From Streptomyces vietnamensis (GTDB lineage: Bacteria > Actinomycetota > Actinomycetes > Streptomycetales > Streptomycetaceae), in assembly GCF_000830005.1 (NCBI RefSeq), contig NZ_CP010407.1, positions 4,197,001 to 4,261,000 on the forward strand: a DNA stretch of 64,000 nucleotides. Direction: 5' to 3'. A program made the translations under genes and the position numbers. Under the pieces are notes generated by a model. It did no database searches. It saw nothing but the letters and a program-made list of their open reading frames with translations, and was not told the origin of the DNA. Numbering within the stretch: position 1 is the stretch's first letter; every line of letters starts with the position of its first letter. Below are positions 31,938-40,586 of the stretch, one piece after another.

Positions 31938-33620
31938 TCAGTTCTTGCCCGCGGGCTGCTTCCCCTGCTCCTTGGCGCCGCCCGGCGCACCGGCGGCGGG
32001 CTCACGGCGCTTCTCCTTCGGCACGGCCGCGAGGACGAGGGCGATCAGCAGCATGACCGCGCTGACCACGAAGACGGTCTGCATCGCCTCGGCCAGGCCC
32101 TCCAGGAACGGCTTGGCGAGCCGCGGGTCGGCGTGGTCGAGGAAGGAGCTGTCGTCCATCGGTACGGCACCGTCCCGGGCCCCGAGCAGCACCTTGTTGG
32201 CTGCCTGCCCGGTCACGGACGGGTCGTTCAGGGCCGCCGCGAAGGCGGGGTCGGAGGCGGCGTCGCGGTAGGCGGCGGCGACCTTCTCGCCGACCGCGCC
32301 GAAGAACATCGACAGGAAGACGGCGATGCCGGCGGTGCCCCCGATCTGCCGGAAGAAGGTGAACGAGCCCATGCCGGCGCCCATGTACTGAGGCGCGACA
32401 CCCGTCTGGATCGCGATGAGCATGACCTGCCAGCACAGGCCGATTCCGAAGCCCATCAGTCCGGCGGCGACGCCCGTCAGCCACAGCGAGGTGTCCACGG
32501 TGAGCGTCCCGAACCAGAGGGTCGCGGCGACCATCAGGACGAGGCCGGTCAGCAGGACCACCTTGTAGCGGCCGGTCTTGGTGACGTACGGACCGGCGAT
32601 CCGGCCCGCCACGACGATGCCCAGCGTCTGAGGCAGCATCATCAGGCCGGCCTCGGTGGGGGACAGGCCCTTGACCATCTGGAAGTACAGCGGCAGGACG
32701 GACAGCGCGCCGAACACGGCGGCGCCGATGAGGACGTTGACGCCGTTGTAGACGGAGAAGAGCGGGTTGCGGAACATCGGCGTGGGCAGCAGGGCCGCGT
32801 CGGCCGCCCGCTTCTGCGCCAGCAGGAACAGCACCAGGCCGACCGCGCCCAGACCGAACAGCAGAAGCGTTCCCTGGTCGGTCCAGCCCCACTTCGGGCC
32901 CTGTTCGACCGCGAAGAGCAGCGGCAGCAGGCAGGCGATCAGCGCGAGCAGGCCCGCGATGTCGAACTTGTGCCGGGTGCGGTTCGGCTGGACGCGCACC
33001 AGCGTGCCGATGAGGAGCGCGGCGGCCAGGCCGATCGGCACGTTGACGAAGAAGGCCCAGCGCCAGCCGGTCGCGCCGAGGAAGGAGTCGAGCCCGGCGA
33101 AGAAGCCGCCCGCGACGGGGCCGATGACGGCCGAGACGCCGAAGACCGCGCCGAACCACGCCTGGTAGCGGCTGCGTTCGGTCAGCGGCACCAGGTCGGT
33201 GAGGATCGCGAAGGCGAGACTCATCAGACCGCCGGCGCCGAGGCCCTGGATGCCGCGGAACACGGCGAGCGTCGTCATGGACTGGGCGAGGCCGGAGAGC
33301 ACGGAGCCGAGGATGAAGATGCCGACGGCGCTGACGTAGACGGGCCGGCGGCCGTAGATGTCCGAGAGCTTGCCGTAGAGCGCCGTCGTGATCACCGAGG
33401 TGATCATGTACGAGGTGTTCGCCCAGGCCTGCTCCGAGAGACCGTCCAGGTCGTCGGCGATGGTACGCAGCGCCGCGGAGATGATCGTCTGGTCGAGCGC
33501 GGCCATGAACAGGCCGAGCAGCAGACCCGTCATGATCAGCCGGATCCTGCGCTTGTCCACCGTCCCGGCGTCGGCACCGGAATCGGGCGCGGGGGAATCC
33601 GGCTTCGCTGTGTCTGTCAT
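31938..33620 (-). CDS. MFS multidrug/antibiotic exporter, DHA2 (14-TMS) type
   Basis: 560 residues starting MTDTAK at 33620. Fourteen membrane segments; motif A is YGKLSDIYGRRPVY and motif C-like segments GVSAVIGPVAGGFF; TM1 holds FMAALDQTIISAALRTI typical of DHA2 transporters. It should export the pathway product by proton antiport and give self-resistance, like the actII exporters of actinorhodin (inference). A SoxR box lies in its promoter, so expression probably follows the appearance of the redox-active product. Confidence 0.93.
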   Translation of the reverse strand: MTDTAKPDSPAPDSGADAGTVDKRRIRLIMTGLLLGLFMAALDQTIISAALRTIADDLDGLSEQAWANTSYMITSVITTALYGKLSDIYGRRPVYVSAVGIFILGSVLSGLAQSMTTLAVFRGIQGLGAGGLMSLAFAILTDLVPLTERSRYQAWFGAVFGVSAVIGPVAGGFFAGLDSFLGATGWRWAFFVNVPIGLAAALLIGTLVRVQPNRTRHKFDIAGLLALIACLLPLLFAVEQGPKWGWTDQGTLLLFGLGAVGLVLFLLAQKRAADAALLPTPMFRNPLFSVYNGVNVLIGAAVFGALSVLPLYFQMVKGLSPTEAGLMMLPQTLGIVVAGRIAGPYVTKTGRYKVVLLTGLVLMVAATLWFGTLTVDTSLWLTGVAAGLMGFGIGLCWQVMLIAIQTGVAPQYMGAGMGSFTFFRQIGGTAGIAVFLSMFFGAVGEKVAAAYRDAASDPAFAAALNDPSVTGQAANKVLLGARDGAVPMDDSSFLDHADPRLAKPFLEGLAEAMQTVFVVSAVMLLIALVLAAVPKEKRREPAAGAPGGAKEQGKQPAGKN

Positions 33621-33690
33621 CGGGAGTTTCTTCCTTCGGATTCGGAAGGGACGTCGGGAGGGGTGGCCGCTGCGTCCGGACCAGGATGAA

Positions 33691-33710
33691 ACCTCTAGCG
33701 CACTGGAGGT
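33691..33710 (-). promoter_or_regulatory. SoxR box in the MFS exporter promoter
   Basis: acctctagcgcactggaggt differs from the frnE box at few positions and has one mismatch between its arms. On the minus strand it again starts at TTGACC (-35) and is followed by gtttcatcctg, parallel to the frnE promoter (gttgcagcctg). The exporter start lies about 70 bp downstream. Confidence 0.88.
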
Positions 33711-33834
33711 CAAGGGGAATCGTGCGGCGCCCGGCTAGGGCCCGACTACAGAGCCCCTCGACCGCGCCCGCCCCCGTACCCCTTCGAGGAGCGCTCCAGG
33801 AGCGCTCGACCCCCGCTCCCTAGCGTCCGCGGCC

Positions 33835-34986
33835 ATGAGATTCCTTTTTGTGTCCGGAGGAAGCGCGGGGGCGGTCTTCCCCATCACCCCGCTGGCGCTC
33901 GCGGCGCGCAACGCCGGCCACGAGGTGATCGTCGGGGCCACGGAGAACGTGATGCCGCTGGTCGCCGCGACGGGCCTGCCCGGCGCCCCGATCACCTCGC
34001 GCACCATGTACGACTTCATGCAGCGCGACCGGCACGGCAATCCGCTGGAGATCCCCAAGGACCCCCACGAGCGGAACCTGTTCAACGGCCGGGGCATGGC
34101 CCGCCTCGCCCTGGGCAGCATGGAAGGCCTCGTCCCGCTGGTCGAGCGCTGGCGGCCCGACGTCCTGGTCGCCGGAGCCCTCTCGTACGCCGCCCCGCTC
34201 GTCGCCCACCGCTTCGGCCTGCCCTGGGTGCGGCACGCCCTCAACATGGGCGAGCCGTCCATCATCGACCTGTCCGCCGCCGCCGAACTGGCGCCGGAGC
34301 TGGAGGAGATGGGCCTGCCCGCGATCCCCGACCCGGACATGTACGTGGAGATCTGCCCGCCCGGCGCCCGCCGCCCGGACGCGGGGCCCGCACAGTTCAT
34401 GGGGTACGTGCCCTTCAACACCCAGCGGGCGCTCGAACCCTGGATGTACTCCAGGAGCGGCGACCGGCCGCGCGTCCTGGTCTCGGCCGGCAGCCGGGTG
34501 ACCGCCGACTACGAGGCCGACGCCCTGTCCGCCCTGGTGGAGAAGGTCGCCGGGCTCGACGTGGAGCTGCTCATCGCGGCGCCGCAGGAGATCGCGGACG
34601 CCCTGGGCGACCTTCCGGAGAACGTACGGGCGGGCTGGCTGCCGCTCGACGTCGTGCTGCGCACCTGCGACCTGCTCGTGCACCGGGCCGGCGGCAACAC
34701 GATGCTGCACGCGATCGTGTGCGGCGTCCCCCAGCTGCTGATCCCGGCGATGCCGAAGCAGGTGGGGATGTCGGCCCGGCTCGCGGAGTACGGCGCCGCG
34801 ATCATGCTGACGGCGGGACAGGACGACTCCCCCGAGAACGTCGCCAAGATGTGCCGGGAGCTGCTCGAAGACCCGTCCTACAAGGCCAGGACCGAGGAGC
34901 TGAGCAGGGAGATCGCGGGGCTGCCCACCCCCCACGACGTGACGGTCGCCATCGCCGACATGGTCCGCGCGCGCGGGGGGATGTGA
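33835..34986 (+). CDS. GT1-family glycosyltransferase (EryCIII/DesVII-like)
   Basis: 383 residues, GT-B fold. N-terminal FLFVSGGSAGAVFPITPLALAARNAGHEV and C-terminal donor motif HRAGGNTMLHAIVCGVPQLLIPAMPKQVGMSARLAEYGAAIML are characteristic of antibiotic sugar transferases using dTDP-deoxysugars. It is the clearest transferase for the trideoxyhexose; O- or C-linkage cannot be read from sequence. It diverges from the exporter gene over a 214-bp gap. The next gene on the strand is the small peptide gene, 141 bp later. Confidence 0.92.
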   Translation: MRFLFVSGGSAGAVFPITPLALAARNAGHEVIVGATENVMPLVAATGLPGAPITSRTMYDFMQRDRHGNPLEIPKDPHERNLFNGRGMARLALGSMEGLVPLVERWRPDVLVAGALSYAAPLVAHRFGLPWVRHALNMGEPSIIDLSAAAELAPELEEMGLPAIPDPDMYVEICPPGARRPDAGPAQFMGYVPFNTQRALEPWMYSRSGDRPRVLVSAGSRVTADYEADALSALVEKVAGLDVELLIAAPQEIADALGDLPENVRAGWLPLDVVLRTCDLLVHRAGGNTMLHAIVCGVPQLLIPAMPKQVGMSARLAEYGAAIMLTAGQDDSPENVAKMCRELLEDPSYKARTEELSREIAGLPTPHDVTVAIADMVRARGGM

Positions 34987-35127
34987 ATCCGTCACATCCG
35001 ATTCGTGACGGGAGCACTGGTCGGCGATCATCAGGTGTTCGCACAATCCAGCGAGGCGCTGCGTCAACCGCGCCCACCGTTCGAACGTCCTCTTGTGAAG
35101 ACTCGAAGGCTCCTGGAAGGAACCCCC

Positions 35128-35301
35128 ATGAACCACGTCCTCGCCGAGAACCCCGCCTGGGCCGCCGTCCTCACCGCGGCCCCCGAGGAGTCCCCGGCCA
35201 CGCTGTCGATCGAGGACCTGGACACGATCCCCGCCGACGCGGCGGCGCTGTTCACCCTCTGCGTCCTGGCTCCCGAGCCGGCCGAGGCCGTCGCGGCCTG
35301 A
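35128..35301 (+). CDS. Putative RiPP (TOMM) precursor peptide
   Basis: 57 residues, ATG preceded by GGAAGGAA. The peptide is acidic, with an amphipathic leader-like part containing SIEDLDTIPADAAALF, then a short C-terminus with TLCVLAPEPAEA. Heterocyclisable residues after the leader are only Thr43 and Cys45. It ends 7 bp before the fused cyclodehydratase gene, the normal place for a TOMM precursor. Leader motifs of the EDLD type are common in azole-forming RiPPs. No similarity to a named precursor is recognised. It could instead be a small carrier or regulatory peptide. Confidence 0.7.
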   Translation: MNHVLAENPAWAAVLTAAPEESPATLSIEDLDTIPADAAALFTLCVLAPEPAEAVAA

Positions 35302-35308
35302 CACCCCG

Positions 35309-37615
35309 GTGCACGAGCAGGGGGGACCGGTGGCCGTGGACGGCGGACCGCGGATCGGCTGGCGCAGCCATCTGCGCAGCCTCGTCGTGCCCGGCGAGGC
35401 GGTCTACCTCGTCTCCGCACGGGGCGTCCGCGCCGTGCGCGGCGCCCCGGCCGAGGCCCTGGCCCCCCTGCTCGACGGCAGCCGCACCCCGGACCAGGTG
35501 CTGCGGGAGGCCGCCGCCACCGGTACCGACCCGGAGGACCTGCGCCGCGCGCTCGCCGAACTCTGGTCCGCGCACCTCCTGCGCGCACACGCCCACCCGT
35601 CCCCGAGCGCGCCCACCGCCCCCGATCCTTCCGCCGAGGCCTTCTGGGACCTGGCCGGAGCGACGGCTCCGCCCGCCACGGCGGTCGTACGGCTCGTCGT
35701 CCTCGACGGCCCGGTCTCCCCGGAAGAGGCACGGGACGCCTGCACCGCCTCCGGGTTCGTCCTCGCGCCCCCCACCGCGGAAGCGGAGGACGCCGACCTC
35801 ACCCTGGTGCTCTGCGCCGACTACCTGGACCCCCGGCTCGCCGGCGTCGACGCGCGACAGCGGGCGGCCGGCCGACCCTGGATCCTCGCCAGTCCCGGCG
35901 GACCCGAGGCGTGGACCGGCCCCGTCCTGCGTCCCGGCGACGGCCCCTGCTGGCACTGCCTCGCCGAACGCCTGCGCCTCCAGCGCGGCTCCGAGGCGCC
36001 CCTGCACCGTGTGCTGGGCAGTACGGCCCCGGTGTCCCGCCCCGACGCCTCGATCGCCGCGAACCGGGCGGCCGGCCTGCACACCGCCGTCCTGGAGACC
36101 GCCAAGTGGCTGGCCGGCGTGCCGGGCCCCACCCGCGACGCCATCCACACCTTCGACGCCCTCACCCTCGCCGGTGAGCTGCATCCGGTGACCCGCCGCC
36201 CCCAGTGCCCGGCCTGCGGCGACCCCGGACTCGTGGGCGCCCGGGTGCGCGAGCCCTTCGTCCCCCGGCCCCGCCCCAAGGCGACGGACGGCGGAAACGG
36301 CCACCGCTCCCTGTCCCCCCGTCAGATGCTGGAGCGGTACGGCCATCTGGTCGGCCGCGTCACCGGCGTCGTACGCGAGGTGCGGCGCGACCCGCGCAGC
36401 CCCGCCTTCACCCACAGCTTCCTGTCCGGGCACAACCTGGCGATGCGGGCGTCGACCCTGGACGGGCACAGCGCAGGGCTGCGCGCGCTCAGCGGCGGCA
36501 AGGGCCTCACGGCCGAGGAGGCCACGGTCAGCGCCCTGTGCGAGGCCGTCGAGCGGTACAGCGGCTCGCGGCACGGCGACGAGCCCGTGGTCCGCGACAG
36601 CTACCGCGCGCTCGGCCCCGCCGCCGTCCACCCGGACGCGGTGCGGCTGTACGACCCCCGGCAGTTGCGTGAGCGGGACGTCTGGAACGCGGCCGGCTCG
36701 CCCTTCCAGTACGTCGGCCGCCCCTTCGACGAGGAGGCGCCGCTCGACTGGACCCCCGTGTGGTCGCTCACCGGGAACACCCAGCGGCTGCTGCCCACTT
36801 CCCTCCTCTACTTCGACGCCGACCCCGCGGCCCCGCTGCGCGCGGACTCCAACGGCAACGCCGCCGGTTCCAGCCGCGAGGACGCCTTCGTGCAGGGCTT
36901 CCTCGAACTCGTGGAACGCGATGCGGTGGCCCTGTGGTGGTACAACCGCACGCTCGCCCCCGCCTGCGATCTCGACGCCTTCGTCGCCGCGGGCGACACG
37001 TGGATCGAGCCGCTGCGCGCGGGCTACCGCTCGCTCGGCCGCGAGGTCTGGGCCCTGGACCTGACCTCCGACTTCGGCATCCCGGTGGTGGCCGCCCTGT
37101 CCCGGCGCACCGACCGCCCCGCCGAGGACGTCCTGTTCGGCTTCGGCGCCCATCCCGACCCGCGCATCGCGGTACGCCGCGCGCTCACCGAGATGGGTCA
37201 GCTGCTGCCGGCGGTCGTCGACGCGCGCCCGGACGGCTCGGGCTACACCGTGGACGATCCCCAGGCGGTGGCCTGGTGGCGCACCGCGACCGTCGCGGGC
37301 CAGCCCCATCTGCTGCCGGACCCGCGGCTCGCCCCGAGCGGCCCCGGCAGCCACCCGTACACCCCGCGCGCGGACCTCGCCGACGATGTGGCGGCGCTCA
37401 CCGCGCTCGCCGCCGAGCGGGGTCTGGAGGTCCTGGTCCTGGACCAGACGCGACCGGACATCGGGCTTCCTGTGATGAAGGTCATCGTTCCCGGCATGCG
37501 CCAGTTCTGGCCACGTTTCGCGCCGGGCCGTCTCTTCGACGTGCCGGTCGCGCTGGGCCGGCTGGCCGCCCCCACCCCGTACGAACTCCTCAACCCCGTA
37601 CCGCTGTTCGTCTGA
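35309..37615 (+). CDS. Fused TOMM cyclodehydratase (E1-like plus YcaO domains)
   Basis: 768 residues. N-terminal ~95 residues resemble a leader-recognition (RRE-like) wing; about 110-310 is an ocin/ThiF-like E1 domain with a zinc tetrathiolate (Cys214/Cys217 in CWHC, Cys300/Cys303 in CPAC); about 345-768 is the YcaO ATPase with LSGGKGLTAEEATVSALCEAVERYSG and GFLELVERDAVALWWYNR. Length and order match the TruD/PatD type that converts Cys/Ser/Thr of a peptide to azolines using ATP. The C-terminus NPVPLFV is a shortened form of the usual Pro-rich end. No azoline dehydrogenase gene is adjacent. Confidence 0.9.
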   Translation: MHEQGGPVAVDGGPRIGWRSHLRSLVVPGEAVYLVSARGVRAVRGAPAEALAPLLDGSRTPDQVLREAAATGTDPEDLRRALAELWSAHLLRAHAHPSPSAPTAPDPSAEAFWDLAGATAPPATAVVRLVVLDGPVSPEEARDACTASGFVLAPPTAEAEDADLTLVLCADYLDPRLAGVDARQRAAGRPWILASPGGPEAWTGPVLRPGDGPCWHCLAERLRLQRGSEAPLHRVLGSTAPVSRPDASIAANRAAGLHTAVLETAKWLAGVPGPTRDAIHTFDALTLAGELHPVTRRPQCPACGDPGLVGARVREPFVPRPRPKATDGGNGHRSLSPRQMLERYGHLVGRVTGVVREVRRDPRSPAFTHSFLSGHNLAMRASTLDGHSAGLRALSGGKGLTAEEATVSALCEAVERYSGSRHGDEPVVRDSYRALGPAAVHPDAVRLYDPRQLRERDVWNAAGSPFQYVGRPFDEEAPLDWTPVWSLTGNTQRLLPTSLLYFDADPAAPLRADSNGNAAGSSREDAFVQGFLELVERDAVALWWYNRTLAPACDLDAFVAAGDTWIEPLRAGYRSLGREVWALDLTSDFGIPVVAALSRRTDRPAEDVLFGFGAHPDPRIAVRRALTEMGQLLPAVVDARPDGSGYTVDDPQAVAWWRTATVAGQPHLLPDPRLAPSGPGSHPYTPRADLADDVAALTALAAERGLEVLVLDQTRPDIGLPVMKVIVPGMRQFWPRFAPGRLFDVPVALGRLAAPTPYELLNPVPLFV

Positions 37616-37812
37616 CACCGGGACGCCGGGCCACGCCCGACCTCCCCTCTCGGCCATCGCCCTCCCCGCGGCGGGGAACCGCCGCTGTTCGGAGACCGTT
37701 CACCGAGGTCGGAGCCGATGATGACCCGGACAGCGCGGTCCGATATTTCCATGATCGGCATCGTTGTACCTTCCGGTGTGTCTCTTCCCCCACAGAGAGG
37801 TCGTCACCTCTG

Positions 37813-39066
37813 ATGAACTCGACGGAACGACAGTCCGACGATCCGAACGGCGCCGCGCCGCACCTCCCCCACGACGGATCCACCGTGCCCGCCCCCCGCC
37901 TGGCACGCTCGGTCCTGCTGGCCACGATGGCCGGATACTCCCTGGTCACCGCCGTGAACATCCTCGACGCCGGGGCCTCCCCCCGCGAGAGCGGCGCCGG
38001 TTTCCTCGCCCTGCTCGTGATATTCGGCCTCCAGCTCGTGCACTCCAGGCCGAACGCCCGGCAGAGCTCGTACACATGCCGCGTCACCACGCTCACCCTG
38101 CAGGCCGTGTTCTGCTTCTTACCGCTCGCGCTGTTCCACCTGGCATGGGGAGCGATGTGCGGCTTCCTGGCCGGCTCCGTCCTCCTGCTCCTCCCGGCCC
38201 GGGCGGCCTGGCCGCTGTACGTGGCGATCGGACTCTCCCTCTACGGGTACGCGGCGTTCATCGCCGACCGCGGCCTCTTCGACAGCGTCTACACACTGGA
38301 GACCACCCTCGTCACCGGGCTCGTGGTGTTCGGTCTCAGCAGCCTGACCGGTCTGGTGACGCGCCTGCACGCGCAGCGTTCCGACCTGGCCAGGCTGGCC
38401 GTGGCCGAGGAGCGGCTCCGCTTCTCCCGTGACCTCCACGACCTGCTCGGCTACAACCTGTCCGCGATCACCCTGAAGACCGAGCTGGTCCGCCGGCTGG
38501 TGCCGGACATGCCGGCCCCCGCCAGGGTGGAGACCGACTCCGTCCTCGCCCTGTCCCGCCAGTCGCTCGCCGATGTGCGCAAGGTCGCGACCGGCTACCG
38601 CGACATGTCACTGCGTGAGGAGGCGGCCGCCACCCGCTCGATGCTGGAGGCCGCAGGCATCAAGGTGGTGACGGCCATCGACACGGCCCCGCTGCCGCCG
38701 CAGATCGACACGGTGCTCGCCACCGTGCTGCGCGAGGCCGTCACCAACGCGCTGCGGCACAGCCACGTCCACCGGTGCACGATCCGGTGCGGGGAGGAGG
38801 ACGGCGTGGTCACGCTCAGTATCGACAACGACGGCGTGGAGCCCGCCGACCGGCATCCCGGTGGTGTGGGGCCCCTGCCCCGGCAGGGGGCGGACGAGCC
38901 CGGCGGCACCGGCCTGGGCAACCTCACCCACCGCCTCGGCCGCCTCGGCGGCAGCCTCACCACCGAACTGGGCGACGACGGTTGGTTCCGGATGACCGCA
39001 CGCGCACCGCTGTCCGCTCGACCTGACAAAGTCACCCTTAACCGGAAGGAGACCGCACAGAAATAA
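37813..39066 (+). CDS. NarL/DesK-type sensor histidine kinase with a TTA codon
   Basis: 417 residues. Five or six membrane segments (about 30-185) without a large sensor loop, then HisKA_3 with RDLHDLLGYNLSAITLK (phosphoacceptor His) and an HATPase domain (REAVTNALRHS N-box, DNDG, GGTGLGNLTHRLG). It phosphorylates the response regulator encoded 47 bp downstream. An in-frame TTA at 38119-38121 (CFLPLALF) makes translation depend on bldA Leu-tRNA, linking it to development. ATG at 37813; the ribosome site is weak. The 197-bp gap before it should hold its promoter. Confidence 0.92.
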   Translation: MNSTERQSDDPNGAAPHLPHDGSTVPAPRLARSVLLATMAGYSLVTAVNILDAGASPRESGAGFLALLVIFGLQLVHSRPNARQSSYTCRVTTLTLQAVFCFLPLALFHLAWGAMCGFLAGSVLLLLPARAAWPLYVAIGLSLYGYAAFIADRGLFDSVYTLETTLVTGLVVFGLSSLTGLVTRLHAQRSDLARLAVAEERLRFSRDLHDLLGYNLSAITLKTELVRRLVPDMPAPARVETDSVLALSRQSLADVRKVATGYRDMSLREEAAATRSMLEAAGIKVVTAIDTAPLPPQIDTVLATVLREAVTNALRHSHVHRCTIRCGEEDGVVTLSIDNDGVEPADRHPGGVGPLPRQGADEPGGTGLGNLTHRLGRLGGSLTTELGDDGWFRMTARAPLSARPDKVTLNRKETAQK

Positions 39067-39112
39067 ACAATTGTAGTCTAAATACAGTCGAACCACGGGG
39101 GGATTGACCACA

Positions 39113-39721
39113 GTGATACGGATATTGCTGGCCGAGGACATGGGCATGGTCCGCGGCGCGCTGGTGGCGCTGCTGGGCCTGGAGGACGACCTCGAGGTGG
39201 TCGCGCAGGTCGAGCGCGGCGACAGGATCCTCCCGACCGCCCTGGAGCACCGCCCCGACGTGGCGATCATCGACATCGGGCTCCCCGGCATCGACGGCCT
39301 GACGGCGGCGGCACTGCTCGCCGAGGAACTCCCCTCCTGCCGCACCCTCATCCTGACGAGCCTCAGCCGCCCCGGAGTCCTGCGACGGGCACTGGACGCC
39401 AAGGTGGCCGGTTTCCTGCCGAAGGACGCGTCCCCCCAGGACCTCGCCGAGGCCATCCGCCGGATCGCGGCCGGTCACCGCGCCATCGACCTCCAGCTCG
39501 CCCTCGCGGCCTGGGACGGCGCCGAGAGCCCGCTCACCAAACGGGAGCTGGAGGTACTCCGCCTCACCGCCGCGGGCGACGAGGCCCCGGAGATCGCCGC
39601 CCGGCTGCACCTGTCCACGGGGACCGTCCGCAACTACCTGACCTCGGTCGTCACCAAGCTGAACGCCCGCAACCGCGTCGACGCGGTGCGCATCGCGCAC
39701 GAGTCCGGCTGGCTGGTCTGA
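39113..39721 (+). CDS. NarL/LuxR-type response regulator
   Basis: 202 residues from a GTG with GGGGGGA nine bases upstream (a TTG at 39104 is less likely). The receiver domain has Asp54 (AIIDIGLPGIDG) and Lys in FLPKDAS; the C-terminal LuxR HTH reads LTKRELEVLRLTAAGDEAPEIAARLHLSTGTVRNYL. Partner of the kinase upstream. The 46-bp gap between them is notably AT-rich (acaattgtagtctaaatac), perhaps an internal promoter. It converges with the SARP gene, 22 bp apart. Confidence 0.92.
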   Translation: MIRILLAEDMGMVRGALVALLGLEDDLEVVAQVERGDRILPTALEHRPDVAIIDIGLPGIDGLTAAALLAEELPSCRTLILTSLSRPGVLRRALDAKVAGFLPKDASPQDLAEAIRRIAAGHRAIDLQLALAAWDGAESPLTKRELEVLRLTAAGDEAPEIAARLHLSTGTVRNYLTSVVTKLNARNRVDAVRIAHESGWLV

Positions 39722-39743
39722 CACCCGGCCGGACCCGTACGCG

Positions 39744-40586
39744 TCAGGTGCGCATCAGAGAGGGGCCGGCGTACTGCGCCCGCTCCCACTCCAGCTCAAG
39801 CCCGGGCTCACCGGAGAGCACCGCCTGGTGCAGCCGCTGCAGACGGTGCGAGGGCTCCACCCCCAGCTCCTCGATGAGGGTCCTGCGCAGCTCCTGGAAC
39901 ACCTCGAGCGCCCGCCACACCCCGCCCGACCGGTACAGCGCCGTCATCAGCTGCGCGGCCAGGTTCTCGTTCATCGGATGCCGGGCGACCAGCATCCGCA
40001 GCTCGGCCAGGAGCGAGGCGTGCCGTCCGAGCAGCAGATCCGCCTCGATCCGCTGTTCGAGCACCCGGGTGCGCTGCTCCTCCATCCCGAGCACCTCGAC
40101 CCCCAGAACCCGCCCGACCGGCACGTCCACCAGTGCGGGCCCCCGCCAGAGCCCGAGCGCCCGCTCCAGCGTCACGGACGCGGCCCGCGGGTCGCCCGCC
40201 TCGAGCGCCGTCGATCCGCGGACCGCGAGCGACTGGAACTCCCGCAGATCACTGTCCTCGGGACGCACGGCGAGCCGGTACCCCCCGAAGCAGGTCGTGA
40301 GCACCTCCTTGGCGTCCCCGTCCCGGCCCGGCCCACAGCCCGGCCCGTCGGCACGCAGCGCCGCGGTCACCTTCCGGCGCAGATGAAGGATGTACGTCTG
40401 CAGCGTGGTGGCCGCGCTCTTGGGGATCGCGTCCCCCCAGATCTCCTCCATCAGCGTCGGCACGGTCACCACCCGCTCCGCTCTGATGGCGAGCAGCGCG
40501 AGCAGTTGGCGCGGCTTGCCCGCACTGGGAACGATCGACTGTCCGTTCAGACGGACCGTGAGCGGCCCGAGAATCCCCACATCCAT
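39744..40586 (-). CDS. SARP family transcriptional activator, ActII-ORF4-like
   Basis: 280 residues from the ATG at 40586 (GGGGGAG upstream). N-terminal OmpR-like winged helix (MDVGILGPLTVRLNGQSIVPSAGKPRQLLALLAIRAERVV through TTLQTYILHLRRKV) and a C-terminal BTAD domain (EFQSLAVRGSTALEAGD, LALMTALYRSG-like). This two-domain size is that of pathway-specific activators such as ActII-ORF4. It probably turns on the PKS genes from the 15788-16032 region (inference). Unlike actII-ORF4 it has no TTA codon; the developmental brake appears moved to the kinase and flavin reductase. Confidence 0.93.
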   Translation of the reverse strand: MDVGILGPLTVRLNGQSIVPSAGKPRQLLALLAIRAERVVTVPTLMEEIWGDAIPKSAATTLQTYILHLRRKVTAALRADGPGCGPGRDGDAKEVLTTCFGGYRLAVRPEDSDLREFQSLAVRGSTALEAGDPRAASVTLERALGLWRGPALVDVPVGRVLGVEVLGMEEQRTRVLEQRIEADLLLGRHASLLAELRMLVARHPMNENLAAQLMTALYRSGGVWRALEVFQELRRTLIEELGVEPSHRLQRLHQAVLSGEPGLELEWERAQYAGPSLMRT

